From Actinomycetota bacterium (lineage in GTDB: Bacteria; Actinomycetota; Thermoleophilia; Gaiellales; Gaiellaceae), in assembly GCA_003161615.1 (NCBI GenBank), contig PMOB01000010.1, positions 1 to 64,000 of the forward strand: 64,000 nucleotides of DNA, written 5' to 3'. The position numbers were made by a program, and so were the translations under genes. How positions within the stretch are numbered: position 1 is the stretch's first letter; each line of letters begins with the position of its first letter. Shown here one piece after another: positions 1-14,305 of the stretch. The notes beneath the pieces were generated by a model. It was not told the origin of the DNA. It saw nothing but the letters and a program-made list of their open reading frames with translations, and did no database searches.

Positions 1-3968
<3,968 letters not shown>

Positions 3969-3972
<4 letters not shown>

Positions 3973-5033
3973 GCCGCCTCCGCGATCGCGCCCGGCGTGA
4001 CCTCGAGCAGCTGGTCGGCTTCGGCCGGCAGCATCGCGGCGTCAGTCGCGGTGATGAGCGCCTGCCCGGCGCGACGCACACGCTCGGCGAGGATCAAACG
4101 GCGCGACGGGTCGAGCTCCGAGAGCACGTCGTCGAGCAGGAGGAGCGGAGGAATGCCGCTGCGCTCGGTGATCGCCTCTGCCTCCGCGAGGAGGAGCGCG
4201 AGCAGCGCCAGCCGTTGCTCTCCCTGCGAGCCGAAGCCGCGGAGGTCGCGATCGCCGGCGAGGAGCAGAACGTCGTCGAGATGCGGCCCGAGAGACGTCG
4301 TGCCGCGTTCGAGGTCGCGCTCGAGCGCTACGTCGAGCGCTTCGCGTGTCGGCGCCTCGCCCTCGTAGCGCACCACGGCTGCCTCGAGGCCGAGCTCCCC
4401 GGCCCGCTCCGCGAACCCCGCCTCGAGCGTGGCGATCGCCTCGAGTCGTCCCGCCACGAGCTCGGCGCCGAGGGAGACGACGCGGTCGCTCCACGGCTCG
4501 ATCGCCTCGCGCGTCGACCAGCCGCCGGCCGCACGGCGCAGAGCGGCATTCCGCTGCGCGATCGCGGCCCCGTACTCGACCGATAAGGACGCGCGTGCCG
4601 GGAAGAGACGCGCGAGGACGCGGTCGAAGTACGCGCGGCGCGCAGCGGGAGCGCCCTTGACGACGCCGAGCCGGTCGGGCGTGAAGACGAGCGTCGACAC
4701 GGTCGTCCGCAGCTGCTCGGCCGTGCGCAGCGGCGCCCCGTTGAGGCGCGCGCGCTTCCCTTCTCCCGGCCGCACCGTCACCTCGAGCTCGAGCTCGACC
4801 TCGCCCCGGCGACCCGTGACGGCAGCTCGGGCGCCGGCGTCGCCGAAGCGCACGAGCTGCGCGTCGGTCCGAGTCCGCGGCGAGAAACCCTGTGTGGCGA
4901 CGTGAATCGCTTCGAGGAGGTTCGTCTTGCCGACCCCGTTCGGCCCGACCGCGAGGACAAGCCCCGGACGCACCGACAGCTCGAGCCGCTCGTACGAACG
5001 GAAGCTGCGGAGCGAAACCGTCTCGACTATCAG
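3969..5033 (-). CDS. recF: DNA replication/repair protein RecF (start uncertain, possibly CTG at 5033)
   Basis: LRSFRSYERLELSVRPGLVLAVGPNGVGKTNLLEAIHVAT Walker A; LLLLDDVLSELDPSRR. Confidence 0.95.
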
Positions 5034-6157
5034 CCGGGCAGACGGATCGGCATTACGAGGTACGTGAAGTCGTCCTCGCCTTCGAGCACGGCCGGCCGCA
5101 GCGAGCTGATCAGCTTGAACTTCACGTCGTCGCCGTCGACCGACTCGAGCCCGTCGCGCAGGAACTCGGCGTTGAAGCCGATCTCCAGAGGCTCGCCGGT
5201 GAAGGGGACGGGCATCGACTCCCGCGACTCGCCGACGTCGTGCGTGCGAGCGACGACCGTGACCTCGCCGTCCGCGAAGCGAAGCTGGAGCGGCGTGGCG
5301 CGCTGGATCATCACGTGCGCGCGGCGCACGACGTCCAGCAGCTCGGCGCGCGGCACCATCAGCTCGTGCTCGAACGACTCCGGCAGCAGCTGGCGGTAGT
5401 TCGGGAACTGGCCGTCGATCCGGCGGGTCGTCAGCCACACATCCCCGACGGCAAAGAGCACCTGGTTCTCCTGCACACCGACCGCGATCTCGTCCACGTC
5501 GCCGGCGATGCGCGCGAGCTCCTGCAGCGCGCGGCTCGGAACGATCGCCTCGAGATCCGGCGCGGCGCCACCGAGCGCGGTCTCCTTCACCGCGAGCCGG
5601 TACGAGTCGGTCGCGGCCATCACGAGCTTGTCGCCCGCGAACTGGACGAGGACGCCGGTAAGGACGGGGCGCGCCTCGTCCCGCGATGCAGCGCGAGCGA
5701 CGCGCGTGATCGTCTCGAGCAGCGGCCCGCGAGCGACGGAGAAGGTCTCCGACTCCGCGAAGTCCGGCAGCCGCGGGAAGTCCTCCGCGTTGAACGTCTG
5801 CAGCGTGTAGCTCGCGCTACCGGAGGAGATGTGAACGACGGACTCGGCCGCGCGATGCTCGAGCGTCACCTCCGCGGCAGGCAGTAGACGCGCGATGTCG
5901 ACGAGGGTCCGGCCCGGCAGCACAACCGACCCTTCGCCCTCCACCTGCGCAGCAACGACGGCGCGTACCGAGAGCTCCATGTCCGTTGCAGCGAGCCGCA
6001 CCTGACCCCCGCTCGCCTCGAGCAGGATCCCGGAAAGGATCTGGATCGCGGTGCGCGTCGAGAGCGCTCTCCCTACGACCGACAAGCCCTGGACGAGCTC
6101 GTCCTTCGAGCAGGTGATCTTCAGATCTGCACCGACTGTTGTTTCACTCTCGATCAT
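5030..6157 (-). CDS. dnaN: DNA polymerase III beta subunit (sliding clamp)
   Basis: 375 aa ORF, MKITCSKDELVQGLSVVGRALSTRTAIQILSGILLEA-like and C-term YLVMPIRLPG. Confidence 0.97.
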   Translation of the reverse strand: MIESETTVGADLKITCSKDELVQGLSVVGRALSTRTAIQILSGILLEASGGQVRLAATDMELSVRAVVAAQVEGEGSVVLPGRTLVDIARLLPAAEVTLEHRAAESVVHISSGSASYTLQTFNAEDFPRLPDFAESETFSVARGPLLETITRVARAASRDEARPVLTGVLVQFAGDKLVMAATDSYRLAVKETALGGAAPDLEAIVPSRALQELARIAGDVDEIAVGVQENQVLFAVGDVWLTTRRIDGQFPNYRQLLPESFEHELMVPRAELLDVVRRAHVMIQRATPLQLRFADGEVTVVARTHDVGESRESMPVPFTGEPLEIGFNAEFLRDGLESVDGDDVKFKLISSLRPAVLEGEDDFTYLVMPIRLPG

Positions 6158-6289
6158 CTAATTGGTCCTCATAGAAGTAATAGGGAGTGTGGACGGCGGG
6201 GAAGACAGGCGCCACGCCGCGCGGCTGTGGCGATTTGCGTGTGGAGGCACATTGTGGACGATCGCCCCGGTCCCACAGGCAGCCAAGCG
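6158..6289. promoter_or_regulatory. dnaA-dnaN intergenic with DnaA-box-like sequences (possible oriC part)
   Basis: TGTGGACGG at 6188-6196 and TGTGGACGA at 6253-6261, related to actinobacterial box TTGTCCACA. Confidence 0.5.
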
Positions 6290-7657
6290 TCAGCGGACCT
6301 GCTTCACACGTGCGGTGAGTTCTTGCACCAGGTTGTACACAGACCTGTCTTCGCGGATCAGGCGGGCGATCTTCGAGGTGGCGTGGATGACGGTGGTGTG
6401 GTCGCGGCCGCCGAACTCCTTGCCGATCTTGGGGAGCGACGAGTCGGTCAGCTCGCGCGAGAGATACATCGCGACCTGGCGCGGATAGACGATGTTCTGG
6501 GAGCGCTTGTCGCCGCAGAGCTCCTCGAGGGTCATGCTGAACCGCTCGGCGACGAGATCCTGGATCCTCTTGATCGAGACCTCCGCCGCCTCGCCTTGCG
6601 GGAAGACGTCGCGGAGCACGTCCTGCGCGAGCTCGACCGTCATCGCGCGCCCGGTCAGCGACGAGAAGGCGACGACGCGCGTGAGCGCGCCTTCGAGCTC
6701 GCGGATGTTCGACGAGACGCGGCCGGCGATGAACGTCAGCACCTGCTCGTCCTGGACGTTGATCCCGTCCGCTCTGACCTTGCGCCGCAGGATTGCGATA
6801 CGTGTCTCGAGGTCGGGCGGCTGGATGTCGGTGATCAGGCCCCACTCGAAGCGGCTGCGCAGCCGCTCCTCGAGCGTCGCGATGTCGCGCGGCGGGCGAT
6901 CGGAGGAGAGGACGATCTGTGAGCCGGCCTCGTAGAGGGAGTTGAACGTGTGGAAGAACTCCTCCTGGAAGCGCTCCTTCCCCTCGAAGAACTGGACGTC
7001 GTCGATCAGGAGGACGTCGTAGGTGCGGTAGCGCTGCTTGAAGCCCTCGATCCGCGACTTGTCGCGCAGGGAGTTGATGAAGTCGTTGACGAAGGCCTCG
7101 CTCGTCACGTAGCGGACGGAGAGCGACGAGGAGTGTTCGCTCACGTACTGCGCGACCGCCTGGAGCAAATGCGTCTTCCCCAGGCCGGTGCTGCCGTAGA
7201 TGAAGAGCGGGTTGTACGCCTGCGCCGGCGCTTCCGCGACTGCGAGCGCTGCGGCGTGGGCAAAGCGGTTCGACGAGCCGATCACGAAGGAGTCGAACGT
7301 GTACTTCGCCTTGAAACCGCCGCTCTCCGGCCGCGGCGGCAGGTGTCGGACCATGGAAACGACGCCGTCTTGCTGAGCGCCATGCTCCCGATCAGGGTCG
7401 GCCACGCGCAGCTCGAGCGGCCGGTCGTCGCCGACGATGTCGCGCACCGCTGCGCCGAGAAGACCGCGGAAATGTCCCTCGATCCAGTCGCGGGAAAGCT
7501 CGTTCGGGACCGTGAGGACGATCGTCTCACCCTCGACCTGGAGGCTGTGGACGTCGCCGAACCACTTTGCGTAGGTGCGGTCGTTCAGCGCCTCTCGGAG
7601 CCGTCCGGAGATCTCACTCCAAAGGTTCTCCGCAGACAGCTCGATTTGGTGCTCCAC
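6290..7657 (-). CDS. dnaA: Chromosomal replication initiator protein DnaA (GTG start ~7657)
   Basis: [59 protein letters not shown]. Confidence 0.98.
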   Translation of the reverse strand: MEHQIELSAENLWSEISGRLREALNDRTYAKWFGDVHSLQVEGETIVLTVPNELSRDWIEGHFRGLLGAAVRDIVGDDRPLELRVADPDREHGAQQDGVVSMVRHLPPRPESGGFKAKYTFDSFVIGSSNRFAHAAALAVAEAPAQAYNPLFIYGSTGLGKTHLLQAVAQYVSEHSSSLSVRYVTSEAFVNDFINSLRDKSRIEGFKQRYRTYDVLLIDDVQFFEGKERFQEEFFHTFNSLYEAGSQIVLSSDRPPRDIATLEERLRSRFEWGLITDIQPPDLETRIAILRRKVRADGINVQDEQVLTFIAGRVSSNIRELEGALTRVVAFSSLTGRAMTVELAQDVLRDVFPQGEAAEVSIKRIQDLVAERFSMTLEELCGDKRSQNIVYPRQVAMYLSRELTDSSLPKIGKEFGGRDHTTVIHATSKIARLIREDRSVYNLVQELTARVKQVR

Positions 7658-7870
7658 TACTCGACCGACCCTCCTCGCCTGACCGAACGGCCAGCATAAC
7701 AGCGCCTTTCGCGGGGGCAAAACACCGGGTTTTGCAGGCAGTTTCTGGACCGCCCGAATCCCTCCACAGGTGTGGACAGGCGTGGGGGAAACTCCCTCCG
7801 ACCGCATGCCTCCGCCCTCTGCGCTTGTGGACAAGACGGTGGACGAGCCGTGGCTATACTGCGCGCCACG
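7658..7870. promoter_or_regulatory. Putative oriC between dnaA and rpmH
   Basis: TTGTCCACA box (rc) at 7826-7834; CTGTCCACA (rc) at 7771-7779; TCCACA-GG-TGTGGA pair at 7763-7776; 7-bp inverted repeat GCAAAAC/GTTTTGC at 7717-7735. Confidence 0.65.
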
Positions 7871-7894
7871 CCCCGCCGCCGGCGGGGATTTTTC
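7871..7894 (+). terminator. Terminator-like hairpin in rpmH leader
   Basis: CCCCGCC-gcc-GGCGGGG followed by ATTTTTC, 27 nt upstream of rpmH GTG. Confidence 0.65.
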
Positions 7895-7921
7895 TGGCAA
7901 AGACGAGCCTTTTCACCTCTC

Positions 7922-8056
7922 GTGAAGCGCACCTACCAGCCGAACGTTCGCCGCCGCAAGCGCAAGCACGGCTTCCGTGCGCGCATGTCGACGAAGGCCG
8001 GCCGCGCGATCCTCAAGCGCCGCCGTGGCAAGGGTCGCGCCCGCCTTTCCGCGTAG
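7922..8056 (+). CDS. rpmH: 50S ribosomal protein L34
   Basis: [44 protein letters not shown]. Confidence 0.98.
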   Translation: MKRTYQPNVRRRKRKHGFRARMSTKAGRAILKRRRGKGRARLSA

Positions 8057-8081
8057 AGCGAGCGGCACTAAGCTGCTCTCC

Positions 8082-8435
8082 GTGAAGCGCGCCAACCGCC
8101 TGTCCCGCTCCCGGGACTTCGACGCGGTGCATCGCCGCGGCCGCTCGGTCTCGTCGCGTTTCCTCGTTCTCTACTGGCTGCCGCAGGCCGAGCCGGCCGA
8201 TCCGCGCGTCGGGTTTGCCGTGCCGCGCGCTGCCGGCGGGTCTGTCGAGCGGAACCGGATCAAGCGGCGCCTGCGCGAGGTCTGGGACGAGCGCCTCGAG
8301 CGTGTCGCGCCCGGCCATGACTATGTGCTGATCGTACGGCCGGGCCTGCCTGAGGCCGCCGAGGCGAACGGCTTCGCCTGGCTCGGCGAGCAGGTCGACG
8401 AGCTCCTCGATCAGACCGGCTCGGTGGCGGCATGA
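8082..8435 (+). CDS. rnpA: Ribonuclease P protein component
   Basis: RLSRSRDFDAVHRRGRSVSS...VGFAVPRAAGGSVERNRIKRRLREVW. Confidence 0.96.
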   Translation: MKRANRLSRSRDFDAVHRRGRSVSSRFLVLYWLPQAEPADPRVGFAVPRAAGGSVERNRIKRRLREVWDERLERVAPGHDYVLIVRPGLPEAAEANGFAWLGEQVDELLDQTGSVAA

Positions 8436-8662
8436 CGACCGTGGCGAGACTTCCGCGCTATGCCGGGATCGGGCTCGTCTGGGCCTGGCGGCTGACGTTC
8501 GGCGCTCTCTTCCCGACGAGCTGCAAGTACGAGCCGTCCTGTTCCGAGTACGCGATCCAGGCGGTGCGCAAGCGCGGTCTCTTCAAGGGCAGCGCGCTCG
8601 CCGGCTGGCGGCTGCTGCGCTGCAACCCGTGGAGCCACGGAGGCCACGACCCGGTCCGATGA
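8432..8662 (+). CDS. yidD: Membrane protein insertion efficiency factor YidD
   Basis: FPTSCKYEPSCSEYAIQAVRKRGLFKGSALAGWRLLRCNPW. Confidence 0.96.
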   Translation: MTTVARLPRYAGIGLVWAWRLTFGALFPTSCKYEPSCSEYAIQAVRKRGLFKGSALAGWRLLRCNPWSHGGHDPVR

Positions 8663-9489
8663 TCGTCTACGCGATCCCCGTACTCAGCCAGCTCGAGGCC
8701 GTGATGCGTCACGTCCTCAACTTCTTCCACGCGAATCTCGGGCTCACGTGGGCGTGGTCGATCGTGGCGACGACCGTCGTCGTGCGGGTGATCCTCGTGC
8801 CGCTGACGATCCGGCAGATCCACTCGATGCAGTCGCTGCAGCTGCATGCGCCGGAGATGAAGCGCATCCAGCAGAAGTACAAGCACGACCGCCAGAAGCA
8901 GAACGAAGAGCTGATGAAGTTCTACAAGGAGAACAAGATCAACCCGGCCGCCTCGTGTCTGCCGATGCTCCTGCAGCTGCCGGTCTTCATCGCTCTCTAC
9001 TACACGCTCAAGCACTTCACGTTCACCGGCGGCACGCTCGCGTTCCTCCACTTCATCCCGTCGATCAAGGAGGGGACGACCGCCCACTGGGGCGGCTACG
9101 TGCTCCTCGTCGTTTACGTCGGGAGCCAGATGGCGTCGGGCCTGTTCATGGCGCCGACGGCGCAGAAGTCGCAGCGAATGATCTTCATGATCATGCCGCT
9201 CGTTTTCGTCTTCGTCATTGCGCGGTTCCCTGCCGGCCTCGTTCTCTACTGGGTGACGACGAACCTCTGGACGGTCGGGCAGGGACTGATCACGCGGCGG
9301 CTCGTGCAGCGGACGCCCGCGCCGGCCCCCGAGCGCCGCACCTCGCGGACGCCTCCGAAGGACGACGGCTCGGACGGCAGCGATACGAACGGGGACGAGC
9401 CCTCGCCGCAGCCGGCCTCGCCGGCGGCTACGAGCTCGCAGCCACGGCAGGTGCGGCGCAAGAAGAAGAAGAGCTCCGGGCGGAGATGA
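8659..9489 (+). CDS. yidC: YidC/Oxa1 family membrane protein insertase
   Basis: TWAWSIVATTVVVRVILVPLTIRQIHSMQSLQLHAPEMKRIQQKYKHDRQKQNEELMKFYKENKINPAASCLPMLLQLPVF. Confidence 0.96.
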   Translation: MIVYAIPVLSQLEAVMRHVLNFFHANLGLTWAWSIVATTVVVRVILVPLTIRQIHSMQSLQLHAPEMKRIQQKYKHDRQKQNEELMKFYKENKINPAASCLPMLLQLPVFIALYYTLKHFTFTGGTLAFLHFIPSIKEGTTAHWGGYVLLVVYVGSQMASGLFMAPTAQKSQRMIFMIMPLVFVFVIARFPAGLVLYWVTTNLWTVGQGLITRRLVQRTPAPAPERRTSRTPPKDDGSDGSDTNGDEPSPQPASPAATSSQPRQVRRKKKKSSGRR

Positions 9490-10175
9490 GCGACTCGGCG
9501 GCGAATCTGACGGCCGAGACGACGGGGGAGACCGTCGGCGAGGCTAAGTGGGCGGCGCTGCGGGAGCTCGAGCACCGCTATCCCGGCCTCGACAAGGCGG
9601 CGGTGCGCTTCGAGGTCGTCTCCGAGGGAGAGCGCGGCCTGCTCGGCGTCGGCTACGAGCCGGCGCGTGTCGTCGCGTTTCTCCCGGAGGAAGCTGCAGC
9701 TGCAGCCGCGGTCGCCGAGGAGGAGGGCGGCCAGGCGGCGGAGGCTCGCGGCCTCGTGGCGCGGATCGTCTCCGAGCTCGGCGTCGACGCACGGGTCGAA
9801 GCACAGGAGGACGACGAGGCGATCGTCGTCACGTGCACCGGTCCCGACGTGGGCCTCCTGATCGGACGGCATGGCCAGACGATCGACGCGATGCAGTACC
9901 TGATGAACGTCATCGCCTACCGGGCGTACGGCGAGGAGAAGAAGGACGTTGTCGTCGACGCGGCGGGGTACCGCGCGCGGCGCCAGGCGACGCTCGAGAC
10001 GCTGGCCGACCGGATCGCCGAGCGGGTGCGCGACACGGGCGAGCGTGAGGAGCTCGAGCCGATGACCGCTGTCGAGCGGAAGGTCGTCCACCTGCACCTC
10101 AAGGAGGTCGCGGGTGTTGCGACGAGCTCGGAGGGGACGGAGCCGAATCGCTACGTCGTCGTCCTCCCCGGCTGA
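9486..10175 (+). CDS. jag: Jag/KhpB-type KH-R3H RNA-binding protein
   Basis: LIGRHGQTIDAMQYLMNVIAYRAYGEEKKDVVVDAAGYRARR; R3H TAVERKVVHLHLKEVAGVATSSEGTEPNRYVVV. Confidence 0.95.
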   Translation: MSDSAANLTAETTGETVGEAKWAALRELEHRYPGLDKAAVRFEVVSEGERGLLGVGYEPARVVAFLPEEAAAAAAVAEEEGGQAAEARGLVARIVSELGVDARVEAQEDDEAIVVTCTGPDVGLLIGRHGQTIDAMQYLMNVIAYRAYGEEKKDVVVDAAGYRARRQATLETLADRIAERVRDTGEREELEPMTAVERKVVHLHLKEVAGVATSSEGTEPNRYVVVLPG

Positions 10176-10746
10176 TCTCGACGCCTGGCTCGCTGCCGTT
10201 CTCGCCACGCCGGGACTGACAGCGCTCCGCGATCCGCAGCGGGCGCGGGAGATGCTGCTCGACGACGCGCTACGGGCGGTGCAGCTCGTCGAGCGTTTCG
10301 CCGGGCCGGTCGTGGACGTCGGCTCGGGCGGCGGCTCGCCCGGCATCCCGCTCGCCGTGGCGCTGCCCGAGAGAGAGGTGACGCTGCTCGACAGCGAGCA
10401 GCGCAAGTGCGACTTCCTCCGGCAATGGGCGCCGCCGAACGCCTCCGTCGTTTGGGGGCGGGCCGAGGAGCAGCCGCTGGAGAGCTTCGGGATCGCGCTG
10501 GCGAAAGCGCTCGCGCAGCCGCCCGTTGCGGCCGAGTGGTGCCTGCCGCTGGTGCGCGTCGGCGGCGCGGCGATCCTGTGGGTCGGGCCGTCCGCAGACC
10601 TCGAGGCGCTCACGCGCGTCTCCCTTCAGCTCGGCGGTGGGGAGCCGGAGGAGCACGACGGCCTCGTTCTCATCCCGAAGGTCACGCCGACGCCGTCCCG
10701 CTTTCCCCGGCGAGCCGGCGTCGCGAAGAAGCGTCCGCTGGCCTAG
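10114..10746 (+). CDS. rsmG: 16S rRNA (guanine527-N7)-methyltransferase RsmG
   Basis: RFAGPVVDVGSGGGSPGIPLAVALPEREVTLLDSEQRKCDFL; GTG with AAGGAGG upstream inside jag 3' end. Confidence 0.92.
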   Translation: MLRRARRGRSRIATSSSSPADLDAWLAAVLATPGLTALRDPQRAREMLLDDALRAVQLVERFAGPVVDVGSGGGSPGIPLAVALPEREVTLLDSEQRKCDFLRQWAPPNASVVWGRAEEQPLESFGIALAKALAQPPVAAEWCLPLVRVGGAAILWVGPSADLEALTRVSLQLGGGEPEEHDGLVLIPKVTPTPSRFPRRAGVAKKRPLA

Positions 10747-10761
10747 CGACAATGGGTGCGG

Positions 10762-11514
10762 ATGAGTCGCATCTATGCCATTGCGAACCAGAAGGGCGGC
10801 GTCGGCAAGACGACGACTGCCGTCAATCTCGCCGCCTGTCTGGCGGAGGCCGGCGAGCGCGCGCTCGTCATCGACCTCGACCCGCAGGCGAACGCGACCT
10901 CCGGGCTCGGGATGCGCGCGAACGGGACGTCGAGCTATGACCTCCTCGATGGCGCACCTCTCGGCGAACTGATCCGGCACACCGCCTTCGCGAACCTCGA
11001 CCTCGTTCCCGCGAAGCCCGATCTCGCGGGAGCGGTCGTCGAGCTCGCCCGACGCGAGGACGGGGAGGGCTACCTGGCCCAGGCGCTCGCCTCCGGCTGC
11101 GAGCAGTATGACTTCGTCTTCCTCGACTGCCCGCCCTCGCTCGGCCCGCTGACGGTGAACGCGCTCGCCGCCTCCGACCGCGTCCTCGTGCCGGTGCAGG
11201 CGGAGTACTACGCGCTCGAAGGCCTGACGCAACTCATGCACTCGATCGAGCTGATCCGCCGCCGCCTCAACCCAAGTCTCGGGATCGGCGGAGTCCTGCT
11301 GACCATGGTGGACGGCCGCACGCGTCTCGCCGCCCAGGTCGAGGACGAGGTGCGCCGGCACTTCGGGAACCTCGTCTTCCGCACGTCCGTGCCGCGTTCG
11401 GTGCGCCTCGCCGAGGCGCCGAGCCACGGCCTGCCCGCGATTGCCTACGACCGTCGCTCCGCCGGAGCCGACGCCTACTGGAAGGTGGCGATGGAGCTTG
11501 TCGAGCGCGCCTGA
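10762..11514 (+). CDS. parA: Chromosome partitioning ATPase ParA/Soj
   Basis: MSRIYAIANQKGGVGKTTTAVNLAACLAEAGERALVIDLDPQANATSGLG. Confidence 0.97.
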   Translation: MSRIYAIANQKGGVGKTTTAVNLAACLAEAGERALVIDLDPQANATSGLGMRANGTSSYDLLDGAPLGELIRHTAFANLDLVPAKPDLAGAVVELARREDGEGYLAQALASGCEQYDFVFLDCPPSLGPLTVNALAASDRVLVPVQAEYYALEGLTQLMHSIELIRRRLNPSLGIGGVLLTMVDGRTRLAAQVEDEVRRHFGNLVFRTSVPRSVRLAEAPSHGLPAIAYDRRSAGADAYWKVAMELVERA

Positions 11515-12366
11515 GTCCTCCCCGCGCCGCGGTCTCGGTCGCGGCCTCGAGATGCTGATCGGAGGCAATCCGGTCCCTTCCGAGCTGCTCGAGATCCCGG
11601 TCGACGCGATCCACCCGAATCCGAAGCAACCGCGGCGGCGCTTCGAGGCGGAAGCAGCGTCGGGGCTCGCCGACTCGGTGCGGCGCCAGGGCGTGATCCA
11701 GCCACTCCTCGTGCGGCCGCGCGGGATCGGTGGCTACGAGATCGTCGCCGGCGAGCGCCGCTGGCGGGCGGCGCGGGAAGCCGGCCGCCAGACGGTGCCG
11801 GCAGTTGTCCGCGCTGTCGACGACCGCGAGACCCTTCTCCTCGGGCTCGTTGAGAACGTCGCGCGTGAGGCGCTGACGCCGATCGAGGAGGCGCGCGCGT
11901 ATGCCGTGCTCATCGACGAGTTCGAGCTCTCGCTCGGCGAGGTTGCCGAGCGGGTCGGCCGCTCGAAGCCGTCTGTCTCCAACCGGATCCGCCTCCTCGA
12001 GCTTCCCGACGACGTGCTTGGGATGGTCGAGCGCGGCCAGCTGAGCGAAGGCCACGCGCGCGCGGTTCTCGCGGTGCCCGACCACGAGGGCCGGCGGCGC
12101 CTCGCGCGGGAGATTGTCCGTCGCGGTCTCTCGGTTCGCGCGGCGGAGCAGCGGGCGAAGTGGGCCGGGGCGAAGCAGCGTCCCCGAACGAACTCCGCCC
12201 CCGTCGACCCGGCGCTCGCCGAGCGCGTGCGGACGGCGCTCGAGACGCTGACCGGCTACCAGGCGCGCATCACCGCCGGCCGCGTCGAGCTCCCATTCGC
12301 CGACGAGCACGACCTCGCCGAGATCGCCGAGGCGCTCGAGAACGCGGTTACAATCCGCCCCCGCGC

Positions 12367-12376
<10 letters not shown>
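11498..12376 (+). CDS. parB: ParB/Spo0J chromosome partitioning protein (TTG start likely)
   Basis: GLGRGLEMLIGG...NPKQPRRRF...EIVAGERRWRAAREA...LVENVAREALTPIEEA; HTH VAERVGRSKPSVSNRIRLL. Confidence 0.96.
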
Positions 12377-12440
<64 letters not shown>

Positions 12441-12451
12441 CTTTCTCGCGC

Positions 12452-12943
12452 CTACTTCGGGACTTTCGCCAGCAGAGCCCGCAGCGTCGCGATCGCCTGC
12501 GCGTGCGTGAGCGTGACCGGCGCGCCCCACTGCAGGTCGAAGAACTCGTCGCCGCGCACGACATAGGCCCCGCTCAGGCCACCGTCGAGTAGGAACGCCT
12601 TCGTCCCGAGGCCCTGCACCCACTCCGCGGTGCTGCTCGGATCGGCGGACAAGACGTTGAAGCCCTGCTGCAGCTCGGCGAGCGCCTTCTTCGGCGAGGG
12701 GAGCGCGTGGATCCCGACCTGGAAGGCATCGCGGGTGCCGTTGACGATGAAGTGGCACTGCCCGGCCGGCCCCTTCTGCGGCGTGCCGACAACGCCCGTC
12801 TGCTTCTGAACCCAAGCGGCGGACGCGTACTTCGAGCACGTCCCTGCCACCTCGTGGAACGGCTTCTTCTTCGCTGCCGCAGCTGTGCCGCTCAGTCCGA
12901 TCGCGCACGCAAGTGCGACGACACCGCAGATCCAGACCCTCAT
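12452..12943 (-). CDS. Secreted hypothetical protein
   Basis: Signal peptide-like MRVWICGVVALACAIGLSGTAAAA then small domain; no family recognised. Confidence 0.75.
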   Translation of the reverse strand: MRVWICGVVALACAIGLSGTAAAAKKKPFHEVAGTCSKYASAAWVQKQTGVVGTPQKGPAGQCHFIVNGTRDAFQVGIHALPSPKKALAELQQGFNVLSADPSSTAEWVQGLGTKAFLLDGGLSGAYVVRGDEFFDLQWGAPVTLTHAQAIATLRALLAKVPK

Positions 12944-13090
12944 CTCGACCCTCTCCTCGGGAATGACGCCAGAGCCTGGAGAGTACGCTGGAATCCAGCC
13001 CATTGAAAGAGACACGCCCGGCTCGCGGACGCGAGCTCGTTGCGCTTTCGGCTTGGTCGAGCTGAGCTATATTCGAGACGAGTCGCGCCG

Positions 13091-13606
13091 ATGCAGGAGA
13101 TGAACATCTACGGGGTCAGCTTCGATCTCGTCGGCAAGCAGCCGATCGTCCTCCTCAAGACCGCCGACGGGAACAAGTTCCTCCCGATCTGGATCGGCCA
13201 CAACGAGGCCGCTGCGATTCTCATGAAGCTCCAGAGCCAGCCGTCGCCGCGGCCGATGACGCACGATCTCCTCAGCGACATGCTCGAGCAGCTCGGCGCG
13301 TCGATCTCCCGCATCACCGTGACCGAGTTGCGCGAGAACACCTTCTACGCCCAGATCACCGTCGCGCAGGACGGACAGGAGATCGAGATCGACTCGCGGC
13401 CGTCCGACGCGATCGCCCTCGCCATCCGCGCCGAGGCGCCGATCTTCGCGGCCGACGACGTGATCGCCGAGTCCGCGATCGAGTTCGAGGGCGACGAGGT
13501 GGACGAGGAGCAGCTCGAGGCCGAGGTGCTCAAGTTCCGCAGCTTCCTCGAGGACGTCACCCCCGACCAGTTCGTGATCGAAAACGGCGGCGACGAAGAG
13601 GACTAG
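13091..13606 (+). CDS. Bifunctional nuclease family (BFN/DUF151) protein
   Basis: VLLKTADGNKFLPIWIGHNEAAAILMKLQ...PMTHDLLSDMLEQLGASI...IEIDSRPSDAIALAIRAEAPIF. Confidence 0.92.
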   Translation: MQEMNIYGVSFDLVGKQPIVLLKTADGNKFLPIWIGHNEAAAILMKLQSQPSPRPMTHDLLSDMLEQLGASISRITVTELRENTFYAQITVAQDGQEIEIDSRPSDAIALAIRAEAPIFAADDVIAESAIEFEGDEVDEEQLEAEVLKFRSFLEDVTPDQFVIENGGDEED

Positions 13607-14292
13607 CTCAGCACGGCGGCGGCGAGCGCCGCGCCGTTGAACAGCGCGTGCACGAGCATCCCGGGCAGGACGCTGTCGGTGCGGTTGCGCAGCCAGGCGA
13701 GCGCGATGCCGAATGGGACGAGCACGAGCAGCGCCTCGACGAGCCCGTGCGCGACGCCGAACGCGACGCCAACGATGAGGATCGACGGCGTGCTCCCGAG
13801 GAAGCGGAGCAGCGACTGCCCGACGCCGCGGAACGTGAGCTCCTCGACCACCGGCGCGACGAGGGCGAAAAGGACGACGTTCGCGGCGAAGGCGCCGGCG
13901 TGCGCGGGCTCCCAGTGGACGGTCGTGATCCCTTGCTCCCTGCCCGGGCTCTGCGGCAGTGGCAGTTTCGAGACGATCCCTTCGACGACGAAGATCGCGA
14001 CGATGACCCCGACCGCGAGCCCGAGCGCTCTCCCCCAGTCGTGCGGCCGGCGCAGCGCGAGGAGGTCGAAGCGGTCGACCGCGATCAGGAGGACGATCCC
14101 GAGCCAGACGGCGTAGATGACCATTCCGCCGGCGAACGTCGAGTAGGAGTAGACGCTGAGGTGCGACGAGCCGGTGCGGCCGTGGCTGCTCCCGGCGAAC
14201 CGTCCGTAGTAGTTGACCGCCGCGATCAGGCCGACGAAGAAGATCCAGAAAGCGAGGCGCCGATAACTCGGGCGTGGGGCGGCGGCTTCCAC
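13603..14292 (-). CDS. CPBP family intramembrane metalloprotease
   Basis: LVAPVVEELTFRGVGQSLLRFLG ... GVAFGVAHG ... HALFNGAALAAA; hydrophobic. Confidence 0.85.
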   Translation of the reverse strand: MEAAAPRPSYRRLAFWIFFVGLIAAVNYYGRFAGSSHGRTGSSHLSVYSYSTFAGGMVIYAVWLGIVLLIAVDRFDLLALRRPHDWGRALGLAVGVIVAIFVVEGIVSKLPLPQSPGREQGITTVHWEPAHAGAFAANVVLFALVAPVVEELTFRGVGQSLLRFLGSTPSILIVGVAFGVAHGLVEALLVLVPFGIALAWLRNRTDSVLPGMLVHALFNGAALAAAVLS

Positions 14293-14305
14293 GACGGCGA
14301 AGCCT

